This document shows, one piece after another, positions 49,170 to 58,151 of a DNA stretch of 64,000 nt; the stretch's first letter is position 1; each line of letters opens with the position of its first letter. The position numbers and the translations under genes are program-made. The DNA is from Candidatus Wallbacteria bacterium. GTDB taxonomy: Bacteria; Muiribacteriota; UBA6191; JACPRK01. The stretch is taken from positions 1 through 64,000 of the forward strand of contig JACPRK010000098.1 in the NCBI GenBank assembly GCA_016190005.1. The letters run 5' to 3'. A model generated the notes under the pieces. The model ran no database searches, was not told the origin of the DNA, and saw only the letters and a program-made list of their open reading frames with translations.

Positions 49170-50462
49170 TTAGCCGGCGAGCGCCTTCCGGCCGTTCAGG
49201 CGGCTCTGGATGCGGCTCACCTCCGTCTTGGTGGTGCGGAACCTGAGGACGATCCGGTCCTGGTGGTACTCGATGCTGGAGATGCGGGCGTTCTGGAAGA
49301 TCCGGTTGATGAGCGAGCCCTGGTCGTAGTCTATGGCCATTTCGACGTCGACCATGCGGTCCTCGAAGAAGCCGTAGATCCTGCGGCGCAGTTCCTCCAG
49401 GCCGTCGCCCGTGACGGCGCTGACGCAGACGGCGCTGGGATAGATGCTGCGCACGATGACCGGCAGCTTGCTCTGGGGGAGAAGGTCGATCTTATTGAAC
49501 ACCGTGATGTAGGGCTTGCGGTCCAGGGCGAATTCCTTGAGCGCGGCGCGGCTGGCCTCCATCTTCTCCTTGAACCGGGCGTCCGTGAGGTCAACGACGT
49601 CGAGCAGGAGATCGGCCGAACCGGCCTCCTCGAAGGTGCTCCGGAAGCTGGCGACCAGCGAGTGGGGCAGCTTGCGGATGAACCCGACCGTGTCCGATAG
49701 CAGGATGGGCGGCTTCTCACCCGGGACGATGGCGCGGATGCTGGAGTCGAGCGTGGCGAACAGCTTGTCTTCGACCAGCAGCCGGGAGTCAGTCAGCCGG
49801 TTCATCAGGGTCGACTTGCCGCTGTTGGTGTAGCCGACGATCGCCACTCGGAAGTTCTCCTCGCGAGCGCGCCGTCGCGTCTCTCGTTGCTGCTCCACCT
49901 TGGAGAGGCGCTCCTTTAGAACGGCGATCCGGTTGCGCACGTAACGGCGGTCCAGCTCGAGCTGTTTCTCGCCGATGCCGCGTTGCACCTTGCCTCCGCC
50001 GATCTGGCGGGAAAGGTGGCTCCACTGGTGCGTCAGCCTGGGCAGCACGTACTCCATTTGCGCCAGCTCGACCTGCAGCTTCGATTCGTAGGTGCGCGCG
50101 CGGCTGGCGAAGATGTCGAGGATGACGCCGCACCGATCGCGAACGGGAAGCCCCATCACCTTCTCCAGGTTCTTGACCTGGCCCGGCGAAAGGTCCTCGT
50201 CGAAGATGACGCTGTTGGCGCCGATGCGCTTGCAGCGGTCCCGGATCTCGAGCGCCTTGCCTCGTCCGATGAAGGTGGAGGGATCGGGCTTGGGTCTGGC
50301 CTGGATGATCTGGTCGGCGACTTCGGTGCCCAGCGTCTGGCAGAGCGCCCCCAGCTCCTTCATCTCGTCGTCGAGGTCCTCGCGACTCGTTTCGGGCAGC
50401 CTCAGCGCCACCAGAATCGCCCTGTCGGGCTCGCTCGTTTGTCTCTCGTCCGGGACTGGCAT
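49170..50462 (-). CDS. hflX: Ribosome-associated GTPase HflX
   Basis: Splits stalled or hibernating 70S ribosomes under stress. 430 residues. The N-terminal HflX domain has SVIFDEDLSPGQVKNLEKVM and the family hallmark QMEYVLPRLTHQWSHLSRQI, then GGGKVQRGIGEKQLE. The GTPase domain has G1 GYTNSGKS, G2 with TLD, G3 DTVGFI, G4 NKID and G5 SAVTGDG. All present. A C-terminal extension is short. Monocistronic; promoter unclear. Confidence 0.96.
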   Translation of the reverse strand: MPVPDERQTSEPDRAILVALRLPETSREDLDDEMKELGALCQTLGTEVADQIIQARPKPDPSTFIGRGKALEIRDRCKRIGANSVIFDEDLSPGQVKNLEKVMGLPVRDRCGVILDIFASRARTYESKLQVELAQMEYVLPRLTHQWSHLSRQIGGGKVQRGIGEKQLELDRRYVRNRIAVLKERLSKVEQQRETRRRAREENFRVAIVGYTNSGKSTLMNRLTDSRLLVEDKLFATLDSSIRAIVPGEKPPILLSDTVGFIRKLPHSLVASFRSTFEEAGSADLLLDVVDLTDARFKEKMEASRAALKEFALDRKPYITVFNKIDLLPQSKLPVIVRSIYPSAVCVSAVTGDGLEELRRRIYGFFEDRMVDVEMAIDYDQGSLINRIFQNARISSIEYHQDRIVLRFRTTKTEVSRIQSRLNGRKALAG

Positions 50463-50546
50463 CCTACGTTCGCGTCTGATGATACCGCGTGCTCCCGCCC
50501 GGTGAGACGGCCGTGCGGCGGCGCGCGTGCGGACGGGCTGAGCTGC

Positions 50547-51059
50547 TCAGGAGTTCTTCCAGAACATCAGCCGCTCCCAGAACGGCTTCTCGTCGTCGTC
50601 GTCGCCCTTGTCCGGGCGGCCCTTGGCGCTCTTCTCGAGAATCCGGGAGACGGAGAGGTAGTAGCGCTCCTGGTACTTGCTGACCTGGCCCTTGACGTGG
50701 AACTCGCGCTCGCCGAACGCGGCGCGCTGCTCCATGCGCCAGAGGTTCTGGTTCTCCAGCACCACGAAGATCTCGCTGGTAGCCGTCTTGAGCACGATGC
50801 GGCCATCTCGCGTGGAGTAGAGGGTTCCGCTCAGCTCGACCTTCTGGCCTTCCGAGTAGCTCGATGCAGTGGCGGCATGATTTCCGGAAGCGCCTGCCGC
50901 GGAAGCGATGACGGCCGCGGGGCTGGGGGGAGTGGGAGCGCTCTGGGCGCCGGCCGTCGCCGGCGCGGGGGGGGCGGCTGCGGCGGGTGTGGCCTCCTGG
51001 GCGGGAGCCTGGCAGGTCAGGGCTAGGGTCGAGACGATGCCCAGCATGAGACGACGCAT
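50547..51059 (-). CDS. Exported protein of unknown function with an OB-like domain
   Basis: 170 residues from ATG 51059; a GGAG lies rather far upstream. Signal peptide to QAPAQ, a Pro/Ala-rich linker (about 24-55), then a beta-rich domain: QKVELSGTLYSTRDGRIVLK, TATSEIFVVLENQNLWRM, HVKGQVSKYQERYYLSVSRI. The GxLxxxDGxxxLxxxxxxxxVVLE pattern suggests an OB-type or YgiW-like sandwich. It ends in an acidic stretch followed by FWERLMFWKNS. No catalytic residues seen. Confidence 0.78.
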   Translation of the reverse strand: MRRLMLGIVSTLALTCQAPAQEATPAAAAPPAPATAGAQSAPTPPSPAAVIASAAGASGNHAATASSYSEGQKVELSGTLYSTRDGRIVLKTATSEIFVVLENQNLWRMEQRAAFGEREFHVKGQVSKYQERYYLSVSRILEKSAKGRPDKGDDDDEKPFWERLMFWKNS

Positions 51060-51198
51060 GGTTTTGCCGAATCTCCTTTCGTCGATTCCCCGGGCCGCCG
51101 GGGCGGCAGGAAGGGGCTTCTCCCCTCTGTATCGACAAAAGGGCCTCGGCAATTGACGATCGCACGCGATGCCGGTCCGAGCCGCCGTCTGGATGGGC

Positions 51199-51408
51199 TC
51201 AGACGCAGGCCAGGGCGATCACGCGCACGGCGCGTGTCCCGAAGTCGTCCCGCCCCAGCTCGAACTCCACCGGGCACCCCTCGCGCAATCGATCAGCGCC
51301 TTGCACGTCGGAGCGATGGCAGAAAGTCGGCGCCACTCGCCCTTCGGGACGAATGAAAACATAGGTTCCCCTGCGACTAAACGAAGAGACCTGGCCACGG
51401 ATTCTCAC
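51199..51408 (-). CDS. Cold-shock-domain protein, divergent
   Basis: 69 residues from GTG 51408, behind GGGGAGG. The pattern RGQVSSFSRRGTYVFIRPEG...TFCHRSDVQGADRLREGCPVEF fits a cold-shock OB fold of typical length. RNP1 is altered (RGTYVFI instead of KG-F/Y-GFI) and RNP2 reads TFCHRS, with Cys for Val. Nucleic-acid binding is therefore likely but may be weakened. A near-consensus promoter and a leader of about 58 nt precede it. Confidence 0.75.
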   Translation of the reverse strand: MRIRGQVSSFSRRGTYVFIRPEGRVAPTFCHRSDVQGADRLREGCPVEFELGRDDFGTRAVRVIALACV

Positions 51409-51472
51409 GATACTGCCTCCCCTGTTCTGGTTTCCCTGGCATGTGTCGACCACGTTTTCCGAGGTTCGCGGC

Positions 51473-51501
51473 ATTTTAGAGATCCCGAGCCTCCATGTCA
51501 A
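51473..51501 (-). promoter_or_regulatory. Near-consensus sigma-70 promoter for the cold-shock gene
   Basis: Minus strand TTGACA (51501-51496), 17 nt, TAAAAT (51478-51473). Predicted untranslated leader about 58 nt, which could carry cold regulation. Confidence 0.7.
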
Positions 51502-51523
51502 GCCCGTGAGGAGCTGCGGGACC

Positions 51524-51552
51524 TTGACGGGCGGGTGTAGAGGTTGTACCTT
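51524..51552 (+). promoter_or_regulatory. Sigma-70-like promoter for fabL
   Basis: TTGACG, 17 nt, TACCTT; start expected near 51559, leader about 37 nt. It diverges from the cold-shock promoter 23 bp away. Confidence 0.55.
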
Positions 51553-51595
51553 CGGGCCCCGCTCCAGACAGAGCGGGCGACAGGAGGCACCACCG

Positions 51596-52348
51596 ATGGA
51601 TCTGGCAGGCAAGACGGCGTTCGTCACGGGTAGCTCGCGCGGCGTGGGCAAGGCGATCGCCCGGGAGCTGGCGGCTCGTGGCGCCGACATCGTCGTTCAT
51701 TACCTCTCGAGCGAGGAAGGGGCGCTCGACACCGTCCGGCAGGCCGAGGCGCTCGGCAGGCGGGCCTTCACGGTCCGCGGCAATGTCTCCAATCCCGAAG
51801 ATCTGTCCGAGATCTTCGGGACGATCCGGGAGAAGGCCGGTGCGCTCGATATCTTCGTCAGCAATGCCGCGACCGGCAAGCTGTCGCCGGCCATGGAGAT
51901 GACCGCGCGAGGCTGGGAGAAGACTCTCGACACCAACGCGCGCGCCTTCCTGCTGGGCGCCCAGCGGGCCGTGCCGCTGATGGAGGGGCGCAAGGGGACG
52001 ATCATCAGCATTTCCAGCCTGGGGAGCCACAAGTACATCCCGAACTACGTGGCCGTCGGGGCCTCCAAGGCCGCCCTGGAGTCGCTGACTCGCACGCTCG
52101 CCGTGGAGTTGGGTCCTCGGAACATCCGCGTCAACTGCGTGAGCACGGGTGTCCTCGACACCGACGCGTTGAAGCACTTTCCGACGCGAGACCAGATGAT
52201 CGAGCTGGCGATAAAGCGCACGCCGCTGGGGCGGATGGGTACCCCCGAAGACGTGGCGAAGGTGGTCGCAATGCTCTGCGGCGACGACGCCGACTGGATC
52301 TGCGGCCAGGTGATCGTGGCCGACGGCGGCTACAGTCTGCTCAGCTAG
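51596..52348 (+). CDS. fabL: Enoyl-ACP reductase III
   Basis: Reduces trans-2-enoyl-ACP in fatty-acid elongation with NADPH. 250 residues from ATG 51596, behind AGGAGG. TGSSRGVG dinucleotide motif. Tyr151 and Lys158 are separated by six residues (YVAVGASK), the enoyl-reductase spacing rather than YxxxK of ordinary SDRs. ISISSLGSHKYIPNYVAVG and TDALKHFPTRDQM follow Bacillus FabL closely. The ketoreductase FabG is the alternative, but the spacing argues against it. Probable second or sole ENR, a triclosan-resistant type in B. subtilis. Confidence 0.85.
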   Translation: MDLAGKTAFVTGSSRGVGKAIARELAARGADIVVHYLSSEEGALDTVRQAEALGRRAFTVRGNVSNPEDLSEIFGTIREKAGALDIFVSNAATGKLSPAMEMTARGWEKTLDTNARAFLLGAQRAVPLMEGRKGTIISISSLGSHKYIPNYVAVGASKAALESLTRTLAVELGPRNIRVNCVSTGVLDTDALKHFPTRDQMIELAIKRTPLGRMGTPEDVAKVVAMLCGDDADWICGQVIVADGGYSLLS

Positions 52349-52364
52349 GCGCGCCCGCGCCCCG

Positions 52365-52736
52365 TCAGTGTGTCGACGCCTGGTGCTGCGAGGCGACTTC
52401 CTTGATGTAGTCGAAGAGAATTCGCAGCTTCACGGGCTTCTCGAAGAACTTGGCGTCCTTCGGGATTTTCCAAAACGTCTCCGGCGTTCCCGAAAGGAAC
52501 ACGAAGGGCATCCCGCCGCGGTTCTCGGCGTGGATCTTGTGGTAGAGCTCGACCCCGTCCATGTTCCTCATCTTCACGTCGCTGATGATGATGTCGTAGC
52601 GGGCGTCGCAGATCTTCTGGTAAGCCTCTTCGGCGCTCTGGGCTTGCTCGACCCTGAAGTCTTCCGACTCGAGCTGGCACATCTCGACCAGCATGTCGCA
52701 GATGCCGGGTTCGTCGTCGATGATCAGGATTTTCAT
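52365..52736 (-). CDS. Single-domain response regulator
   Basis: 123 residues, receiver domain only: acidic D7-D8, phospho-acceptor D53 in IIISDVKMRNMDG, Thr/Ser in FLSGTP, and Lys in FFEKPV. No DNA-binding output, so it acts by protein contact or phosphorelay. It is 26 bp after the GAF-kinase gene, which makes that kinase its partner. Confidence 0.92.
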   Translation of the reverse strand: MKILIIDDEPGICDMLVEMCQLESEDFRVEQAQSAEEAYQKICDARYDIIISDVKMRNMDGVELYHKIHAENRGGMPFVFLSGTPETFWKIPKDAKFFEKPVKLRILFDYIKEVASQHQASTH

Positions 52737-52762
52737 TCCAGCCCCTCTCTGGTTGCGACCAG

Positions 52763-54067
52763 TCAGGCCTGCTCGGCCGGCAACGTGAAGGTGAAGCGGC
52801 TACCTTTTCCGACCTCGCTCCGCACCGCCAGCCGGCCGCCGTGCGCCTCGACCAGGCCCCGGGCGATGGCGAGCCCCAGGCCCAGCCCCCCCGACTTGAA
52901 CTCGACCGTGCCGGAGGTGTGGTGTCGATAGTCTCCGATCTGATAGCACTTCTGAAAGATGTTGTCCAATTCCTCTCGCGGGATTCCGATTCCGGTGTCG
53001 GTCACGCTGACGGCGAGCTGTCCGCTTCCGCAGAGCTCCGCGTCGATTGCGATTTTGCCTCCGTCGGGCGTGAACCGGATGGCATTCAACAGCAGATTGC
53101 TCAGGACAGTGTAAACGCGCGTGCGATCGCCGTTGCACCTGGGAAGAGGCGATGGCAGCTGGCTCGAGAGCTCCTGGCTACGAAGCTCCAGGAAGCCAGA
53201 GGACTCGCGCGCGACCTCGTCGACCACGTCCTGCAGTGGAAAGAGTGTTCGAGTCAACTTGACCTGGCGGTCGTCGAGCTGGCTCATGTTGGTGAGATCG
53301 TAGCTCAGGCGCGTGAGCCGATCGACCTGCTTCTTCATGACGCCCAGAAAGCGGCGGTGTTCCTCGCTGGCCGGGGACATCAGCATGATGTCCGTGTACC
53401 CCTTGAGGCTGACCAGGGGGGTTCGCAGCTCGTGGCTGGCGATGGCGATGAAGGCCGTCTTCATTTCATCGAGCTCCTGGAGCTTGCGGTGGGCCTGGCT
53501 GAGCCGCGTATAGAGCTGAGCGTGGTCGATCGCGACGGCCACCAGGTTCGCCAATGCCAGGAAGAACGCCTTGTCGTCGTCGCCGAACACGCCGTGGTCG
53601 CGCTTGTTGCAGGCCTCCAGCGCGCCCAGCGTCTTGCCGTGGAGCTTCAGAGGCACGCAGAGCAAGGAGCGCGTCACGAACCCGCTGGCCTGGTCCACCT
53701 TCGCATTGAAGCGCGGGTCGGACCGCACGTCCTCGACGCAAACCGGCTCACCGGCCTGAACCACCCAGCCGGCGACCCCTTCGCCCCGGTTCATCCGGTA
53801 ACCGGTGAGGGTGCCCTCGCTCTCGCCCGTGGCGAGGTAGAAGTTGAGCTCCCCTGATTCGTCGTCCTGCAAAATCACCGAGGACGCCTCGGCGGCGACC
53901 GCTTCGCTGGCCAGGCAGATCGTTTGCGCAAGCGTCGCAGGCAGCTCCAGGCTGGAGTTCAAGAGATGGCTGGCGCGCACGAGCGCGGCCATCTGGGACG
54001 TCGAAAAATCGGCCGTATCGTCGGCCCGGTGAATGGAGCCTTCCATAGAGTTCGTCCGGCGAGTCAT
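52763..54067 (-). CDS. GAF-domain sensor histidine kinase
   Basis: 434 residues from ATG 54067 (ATG 54046 is an alternative). No membrane segment. A GAF domain (about 30-175, with [20 protein letters not shown] and [10 protein letters not shown]) is followed by a coiled coil, the H-box [19 protein letters not shown], and HATPase motifs [13 protein letters not shown] and [19 protein letters not shown]. Cytoplasmic sensor, likely of a small ligand or redox state. Operon with the downstream single-domain regulator. The frame continues upstream to 54940 but opposes the methyltransferase gene. Confidence 0.92.
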   Translation of the reverse strand: MTRRTNSMEGSIHRADDTADFSTSQMAALVRASHLLNSSLELPATLAQTICLASEAVAAEASSVILQDDESGELNFYLATGESEGTLTGYRMNRGEGVAGWVVQAGEPVCVEDVRSDPRFNAKVDQASGFVTRSLLCVPLKLHGKTLGALEACNKRDHGVFGDDDKAFFLALANLVAVAIDHAQLYTRLSQAHRKLQELDEMKTAFIAIASHELRTPLVSLKGYTDIMLMSPASEEHRRFLGVMKKQVDRLTRLSYDLTNMSQLDDRQVKLTRTLFPLQDVVDEVARESSGFLELRSQELSSQLPSPLPRCNGDRTRVYTVLSNLLLNAIRFTPDGGKIAIDAELCGSGQLAVSVTDTGIGIPREELDNIFQKCYQIGDYRHHTSGTVEFKSGGLGLGLAIARGLVEAHGGRLAVRSEVGKGSRFTFTLPAEQA

Positions 54068-54205
54068 TATAGCAACCGCGCGGCGGTCCACGACGGGCGC
54101 GGCGCTGAGAGTGGCGGTGGAGAGTGACGTTCCCATGAAGCTCGACACGAAGAAACGCACGCCCAGCCTGGGACGCAAGCCCGGTGGGCGAACCCCGAGG
54201 CCCGC

Positions 54206-55117
54206 ATGAAGGCGCCGGGTCGACCGCTCGGCCGCTGGAATAGGGAGAAAAGACCCGGGCCGTCGGGCAGATTTCCGCAGGCGCGGCAAGAGGGCCGCGC
54301 TCCAGGGGGGCGAGGATCGGCGACGAGCTGGGACCGTGTGGCTCAATGGTATGACGGTCTGGTTGGGCAGAAGGGAAGCGATTTCCACCGCTCGATCATC
54401 ATCCCGGGGGCCGTTCGACTTCTGGAATGTCGGGCGGGGGATCGGGTCCTGGATGTCGGATGCGGCCAAGGAGTGCTCTGCAGGGAGTTGGCCAAGTTGG
54501 GTGTGGAGGCTGTCGGTGTCGATGCCTCCGAGGAGTTGATCGAGGCGGCGCGCGCCCGCTCCCGGCCCGCGCGGGAGCCACATGGCGGGCGCGGGCGGCC
54601 TGGCCGAGAGAGGCTGCCCAGGTACCTGGCGCTGGCGGCACAGGCCCTCGAATCTCTGGCGGAACCGGCCTTCGACGCCGCGGCGTGCCTGCTGGCGATT
54701 CAGAACATGGACCCGTTCGAGCCTGTCCTCCTCGGCTGCGCGGCGCGCCTGAAGGCAGGGGGGCGGCTGGTTCTCGTGATGATGCACCCCTCGTTTCGCA
54801 TTCCGCGCCAGAGCGGGTGGGGGTGGGACGAGGCCCGGCAGCTCCAGTATCGCCGGGTGGATGCGTACCTGGGGCCGTTGAAGGTGCCGATCCAGGCGCA
54901 TCCCGGCAATGCGCCGGATCTGTACACCTGGAGCTTCCACCGCCCGCTGGAGGCGTACGTCGGGGCGCTGGTGAGAGCGGGGTTCCTCATCGATCGCCTC
55001 GAGGAGTGGCCGTCGGACAGGAAGAGCGAGCCGGGGACGCGCTCCCGGGCGGAGAACAGGGCCCGGGCCGAGATTCCCCTCTTCATGGCGTTGCGAGCGG
55101 TGAAGTCCGGCAGCTAG
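54206..55117 (+). CDS. SAM-dependent methyltransferase
   Basis: 303 residues. About 40 basic, Pro/Gly-rich residues precede the fold: [13 protein letters not shown], motif [34 protein letters not shown], motif [22 protein letters not shown], and [20 protein letters not shown]. The MMHPSFR-type end is typical of small-molecule or cyclopropane-like branches, but the substrate is unknown. A later in-frame start, after the disordered N-terminus, is possible. Divergent from the GAF-kinase. Confidence 0.83.
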   Translation: MKAPGRPLGRWNREKRPGPSGRFPQARQEGRAPGGRGSATSWDRVAQWYDGLVGQKGSDFHRSIIIPGAVRLLECRAGDRVLDVGCGQGVLCRELAKLGVEAVGVDASEELIEAARARSRPAREPHGGRGRPGRERLPRYLALAAQALESLAEPAFDAAACLLAIQNMDPFEPVLLGCAARLKAGGRLVLVMMHPSFRIPRQSGWGWDEARQLQYRRVDAYLGPLKVPIQAHPGNAPDLYTWSFHRPLEAYVGALVRAGFLIDRLEEWPSDRKSEPGTRSRAENRARAEIPLFMALRAVKSGS

Positions 55118-55160
55118 CCTGGACCGGGAGCCGCGGCGCCCGTCCGGCGAGGGTGCTCCC

Positions 55161-55358
55161 TCAGGCCTCGTAGCCGGCTTCTTCTACCGCGGCGACCAGG
55201 GCTTCACGGGTGGCCGTGGTGTGCTCCACGGTGGCGGTCCCGGCGGCCAGGTCGACTTTCACGGACTGCACGCCCGGGACTTCCGTCAGCGCTTCGGTGA
55301 CGTGGCGCACGCAGTTCTGGCAGGTCATTCCTCGGACGGCGAGGACTGTGGTTGGCAC
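55161..55358 (-). CDS. copZ: Copper chaperone CopZ-like (heavy-metal-associated domain)
   Basis: 65 residues from a GTG start behind AAGGAG. GMTCQNC is the metal-binding loop of the HMA fold; the [14 protein letters not shown] and AVEEAGYEA strands complete it. Probably carries Cu(I) to a P-type ATPase, which is not in the window. 24 bp downstream of the next gene, so possibly co-transcribed. Confidence 0.88.
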   Translation of the reverse strand: MPTTVLAVRGMTCQNCVRHVTEALTEVPGVQSVKVDLAAGTATVEHTTATREALVAAVEEAGYEA

Positions 55359-55382
55359 GGAGGGGGCTCCTTTCCTACCGGA

Positions 55383-55850
55383 TTACGCCGGGGTCTGCGG
55401 CGCGGCCAGGTCCCGCTTGTGATCGGCGTCGTAGCGGCGATCGTAGACGAAACCCAGGATGCACTCCTTGGCGGAGAGGAAGGAGGCGAAGAAGAGCATC
55501 TTTCGCATCTCCTCCAGGTCGATGCTGCCCTCGGCGATGAGGGTCTGGGCGTTGTCTCGCTGGCGGGCGATTTCGCGCAGGTGGGCCAGCAGCGCGCTGC
55601 GATCGGGGTTCTGCCCGAGGCTCGACTTGACGTCGCCCAGAAGCTCTTCCTGGGATATCTTGACGTATCGGCGGATCTCGGCGACGCGCTCGTCGCTGCG
55701 GTAGAACGCCTCGACCAGCTCCTCGACCGGGACTTCGGCGATGCCGGCGCCCCGCGCGACGATCTGGCGATAGCGACGACGGTCGCGGACCGTCTGGAAG
55801 CCCCAGAAGAAGCCGAAGACGATGACCAGATTGACGATGATGTACTCCAC
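55383..55850 (-). CDS. Single-pass membrane protein, unknown function
   Basis: About 155 residues from GTG 55850, behind GAGAGG; the open frame upstream has no good start. An N-terminal membrane segment (IIVNLVIVFGFFWGFQTVRD) is followed by a charged helical cytoplasmic domain (EELVEAFYRSDERVAEIRRY, LREIARQRDNAQTLIAEGSI) and a short Cys-containing loop (SAKECILGFVYDRRY). I recognise no family. Upstream of copZ. Confidence 0.68.
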   Translation of the reverse strand: MEYIIVNLVIVFGFFWGFQTVRDRRRYRQIVARGAGIAEVPVEELVEAFYRSDERVAEIRRYVKISQEELLGDVKSSLGQNPDRSALLAHLREIARQRDNAQTLIAEGSIDLEEMRKMLFFASFLSAKECILGFVYDRRYDADHKRDLAAPQTPA

Positions 55851-56166
55851 CCGAGACCTCTCGACGGTCAAGCCGGGCAACCGGTTCGTGGCCGCCCTCG
55901 CGGGGGCAGGATACACGGTTGCCTCCGGGGGCTCCAGCGCACAAAACCGGCAGGGGGGCCGCATCTAATGGATGGACCTGATTCGCGAGCCCGAGGCGCT
56001 ACCCGGTGATGGGCCGCACGGGGTGCGGGTTTTCGGCATCGGGCGCCGGTTTCTGCCCTGCTTGGAGCTTGCATTTGTCGGTGGCTTAGTGCTAAAACAC
56101 AGGGCCCCGCGAAACGTGCACGAGAGGTCGCGAGCGCGTCCTCTTGCCGTCCATCGGGCGAATCCC
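55851..56166. other. 316-bp intergenic region without a clear feature
   Basis: Between the divergent membrane protein and BamA. I see no RNA gene, strong dyad or convincing promoter. The frame open from 55972 into bamA is not supported as coding. Confidence 0.6.
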
Positions 56167-58002
56167 ATGAAAATCAGACCCAGCCTTCAAAGACTGTCCA
56201 TCCTCGCGCTCGTGACCGCGCTGGCGGCCTCCGGGGCCGCTCTGGCCCTGGCCAAGACGGCGACCAAGGAGGACCAGCCCGCCGGCCTGGCCAAGATTCT
56301 GGGCGAGGAGCCGAAGAAGGGGGCCAAGCAGAAGCCGCTCAAGATCACCGGCTTCGAGATCGTTGGCAACCAGAACGTGAGCGAGCAGGTCATCCTGCTC
56401 ACCTTGGAGTCGAAGATCGGCAAGGACTTCTCGCAGGAGCTGGTCGACCGCGACGTGCGCGCCCTGAGAAACCTCGGCTACTTCTCGACCATCGTCCCCC
56501 AGATCACGCCCTACCGCAGCGGCGTCAAGGTGGTCTACCGGGTCGTCGAGAACCCGTACATCAAGGACGTGAAGATCAGCGGCAACGGGCTGGTCTCGAC
56601 GGCCGACATCCTCAAGGCGCTCAACGTGAAGAAGAACGCCATCCTCAATGTGAGCCAGCTCCAGGAGGCGATCAAGAGGATCAACAAGCTCTACAGCGAC
56701 AAGGGGCTGGCCTACTGCGGCATCCTGAACCAGGACCAGTTCGGAATCGACTCGACGACGCAGATCCTCTCGATCCGGATTGCCGAGCCGAAGCTCAGAG
56801 AGGTGAAGGTCACGGGCAACAAGAAAACCAAGAACAAGGTCATCACCCGTGAGATGTTCTTGAAGAAGGGCGATGTCGTCCGCACCGAGGACCTCAAGCG
56901 CAGTCTGAGGAACGTTTACAACCTCGGATACTTCGAGGACGTGAAGCCCCCGGAGCCCAAGCTCACGATCGACAAGCAGTTCATGGATCTCGAGATGGAG
57001 GTCAAGGAGCAGAAGACGGGTAGCGCCAGCTTCGGCGGCGGCTACAGCAGCGTCAACGGCGTGATCGGGTTCCTCGACTTGGCGGAGAGCAACTTCCGCG
57101 GCAACGGCCAGACGATTCGCGCGAAGATCCAGTTCGGCGGCGAGAAGAGCTACGTGCTGAGCTTCGTGGAGCCGTGGTTCCAGGACCGGCCCGTCAGCCT
57201 GGGGCTGTCGCTCTTCAAGACCGCGGTCGATCGGCAGGAGATCCAGAACCGATCGGTCGTGAGCCGCTTCCGTGAGCGCCGCGACGGGCAGTCGGTCACG
57301 GGCGGCTGGCGGGTAGGGCGGGACCAGCGGCTGGCCACGACGTTCACCAATGAGAATGTGGAAGTCAACGGCCTGGGCGGACTCGGGTTCGGACTTCCGG
57401 CCGACCTGCAGCGGCTCGACAAGAATGCGGACGGCAAGGTGGAGTACGGCGAGCAGTCGCTGCGGCTGACGTGGACGAGCGACGATCGGGACAACCCGAT
57501 GAACCCGCACAGCGGCCAGAGGCTGAGCTTGACGGGTGGCGTCACCGGCGTGTTCCTGAAGGGGCCCAACGGGTTCTACCAGTACACCGGCGACTACCGC
57601 AGGTACCGCACCTTCGACGATGTGGCCGACGGTCTCACGTTGGCCGGGCGGGTGCGAGCCGGTCACACCTCGGTGGTGGACGGCGAGCTCAGGTTCATCG
57701 ACCGGTTTGCGCTGGGCGGCACGGACACCCTGCGCGGTTTCGAGGACCGCGAATTCACCGGCAAGGACTTCCTGCTGGGCAACATCGAGGTGCGCAAGCA
57801 GTTCACGAAGATGTTCGGGTTGGCGGCCTTCGTCGATTCGGGCGATGCGTTCAGCAGCGACGGCCGCGACCTCGACCTGAAGAGCTCTTACGGCCTGGGG
57901 CTGCGCCTCAACACGCCGCTTGGACCGTTCCGACTGGACTACGGCAAGCCGTTCGACGATCGAGACGGCCGCTTCCACTTCGGCATCGGCCAGCAGTTCT
58001 GA
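56167..58002 (+). CDS. bamA: BamA/Omp85 outer-membrane assembly protein with an EF-hand-like loop
   Basis: Inserts beta-barrel proteins into the outer membrane. 611 residues from ATG 56167, which begins a signal peptide (about 1-29). Three POTRA domains (about 57-135, 136-215 and 216-290: KITGFEIVGNQNVSEQVILL, IKDVKISGNGLVSTADILKA, LREVKVTGNKKTKNKVITRE), then a 16-stranded-type barrel with the terminal FHFGIGQQF. Classical BamA has five POTRAs; three are typical of shorter Omp85 members (TamA has three). An EF-hand-like loop DKNADGKVEYGE (418-429) lies in a barrel loop. A lone bam gene; no Bam lipoproteins nearby. Confidence 0.92.
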   Translation: MKIRPSLQRLSILALVTALAASGAALALAKTATKEDQPAGLAKILGEEPKKGAKQKPLKITGFEIVGNQNVSEQVILLTLESKIGKDFSQELVDRDVRALRNLGYFSTIVPQITPYRSGVKVVYRVVENPYIKDVKISGNGLVSTADILKALNVKKNAILNVSQLQEAIKRINKLYSDKGLAYCGILNQDQFGIDSTTQILSIRIAEPKLREVKVTGNKKTKNKVITREMFLKKGDVVRTEDLKRSLRNVYNLGYFEDVKPPEPKLTIDKQFMDLEMEVKEQKTGSASFGGGYSSVNGVIGFLDLAESNFRGNGQTIRAKIQFGGEKSYVLSFVEPWFQDRPVSLGLSLFKTAVDRQEIQNRSVVSRFRERRDGQSVTGGWRVGRDQRLATTFTNENVEVNGLGGLGFGLPADLQRLDKNADGKVEYGEQSLRLTWTSDDRDNPMNPHSGQRLSLTGGVTGVFLKGPNGFYQYTGDYRRYRTFDDVADGLTLAGRVRAGHTSVVDGELRFIDRFALGGTDTLRGFEDREFTGKDFLLGNIEVRKQFTKMFGLAAFVDSGDAFSSDGRDLDLKSSYGLGLRLNTPLGPFRLDYGKPFDDRDGRFHFGIGQQF

Positions 58003-58070
58003 CGGGCCCGATCGTGGCGCTTGGCAAAGGGGCCGGGTCGCGATAAAGGGCGGTTGGGCTTCATTTCTAC

Positions 58071-58100
58071 TTGCCCACGTCTTGCGATACGACCTATAAT
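58071..58100 (+). promoter_or_regulatory. Strong sigma-70-like promoter
   Basis: TTGCCC, 18 nt, perfect TATAAT; start expected near 58107, leader about 45 nt to ATG 58152. It drives the tandem paralogous pair. Confidence 0.7.
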
Positions 58101-58151
58101 CTGCCCGGCCGGGACCGGTTCTCCGGCCATCTCGAAAGGAGAGGGTGCCAC

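Noticed and set aside
54068-54940. Upstream extension of the GAF-kinase frame
   Set aside because: Opposes the methyltransferase gene; the GAF domain begins shortly after 54046.
56092-57978. Minus-strand open frame of 628 codons
   Set aside because: Antisense to BamA; Val/Leu/Arg-rich shadow without motif or start signal.
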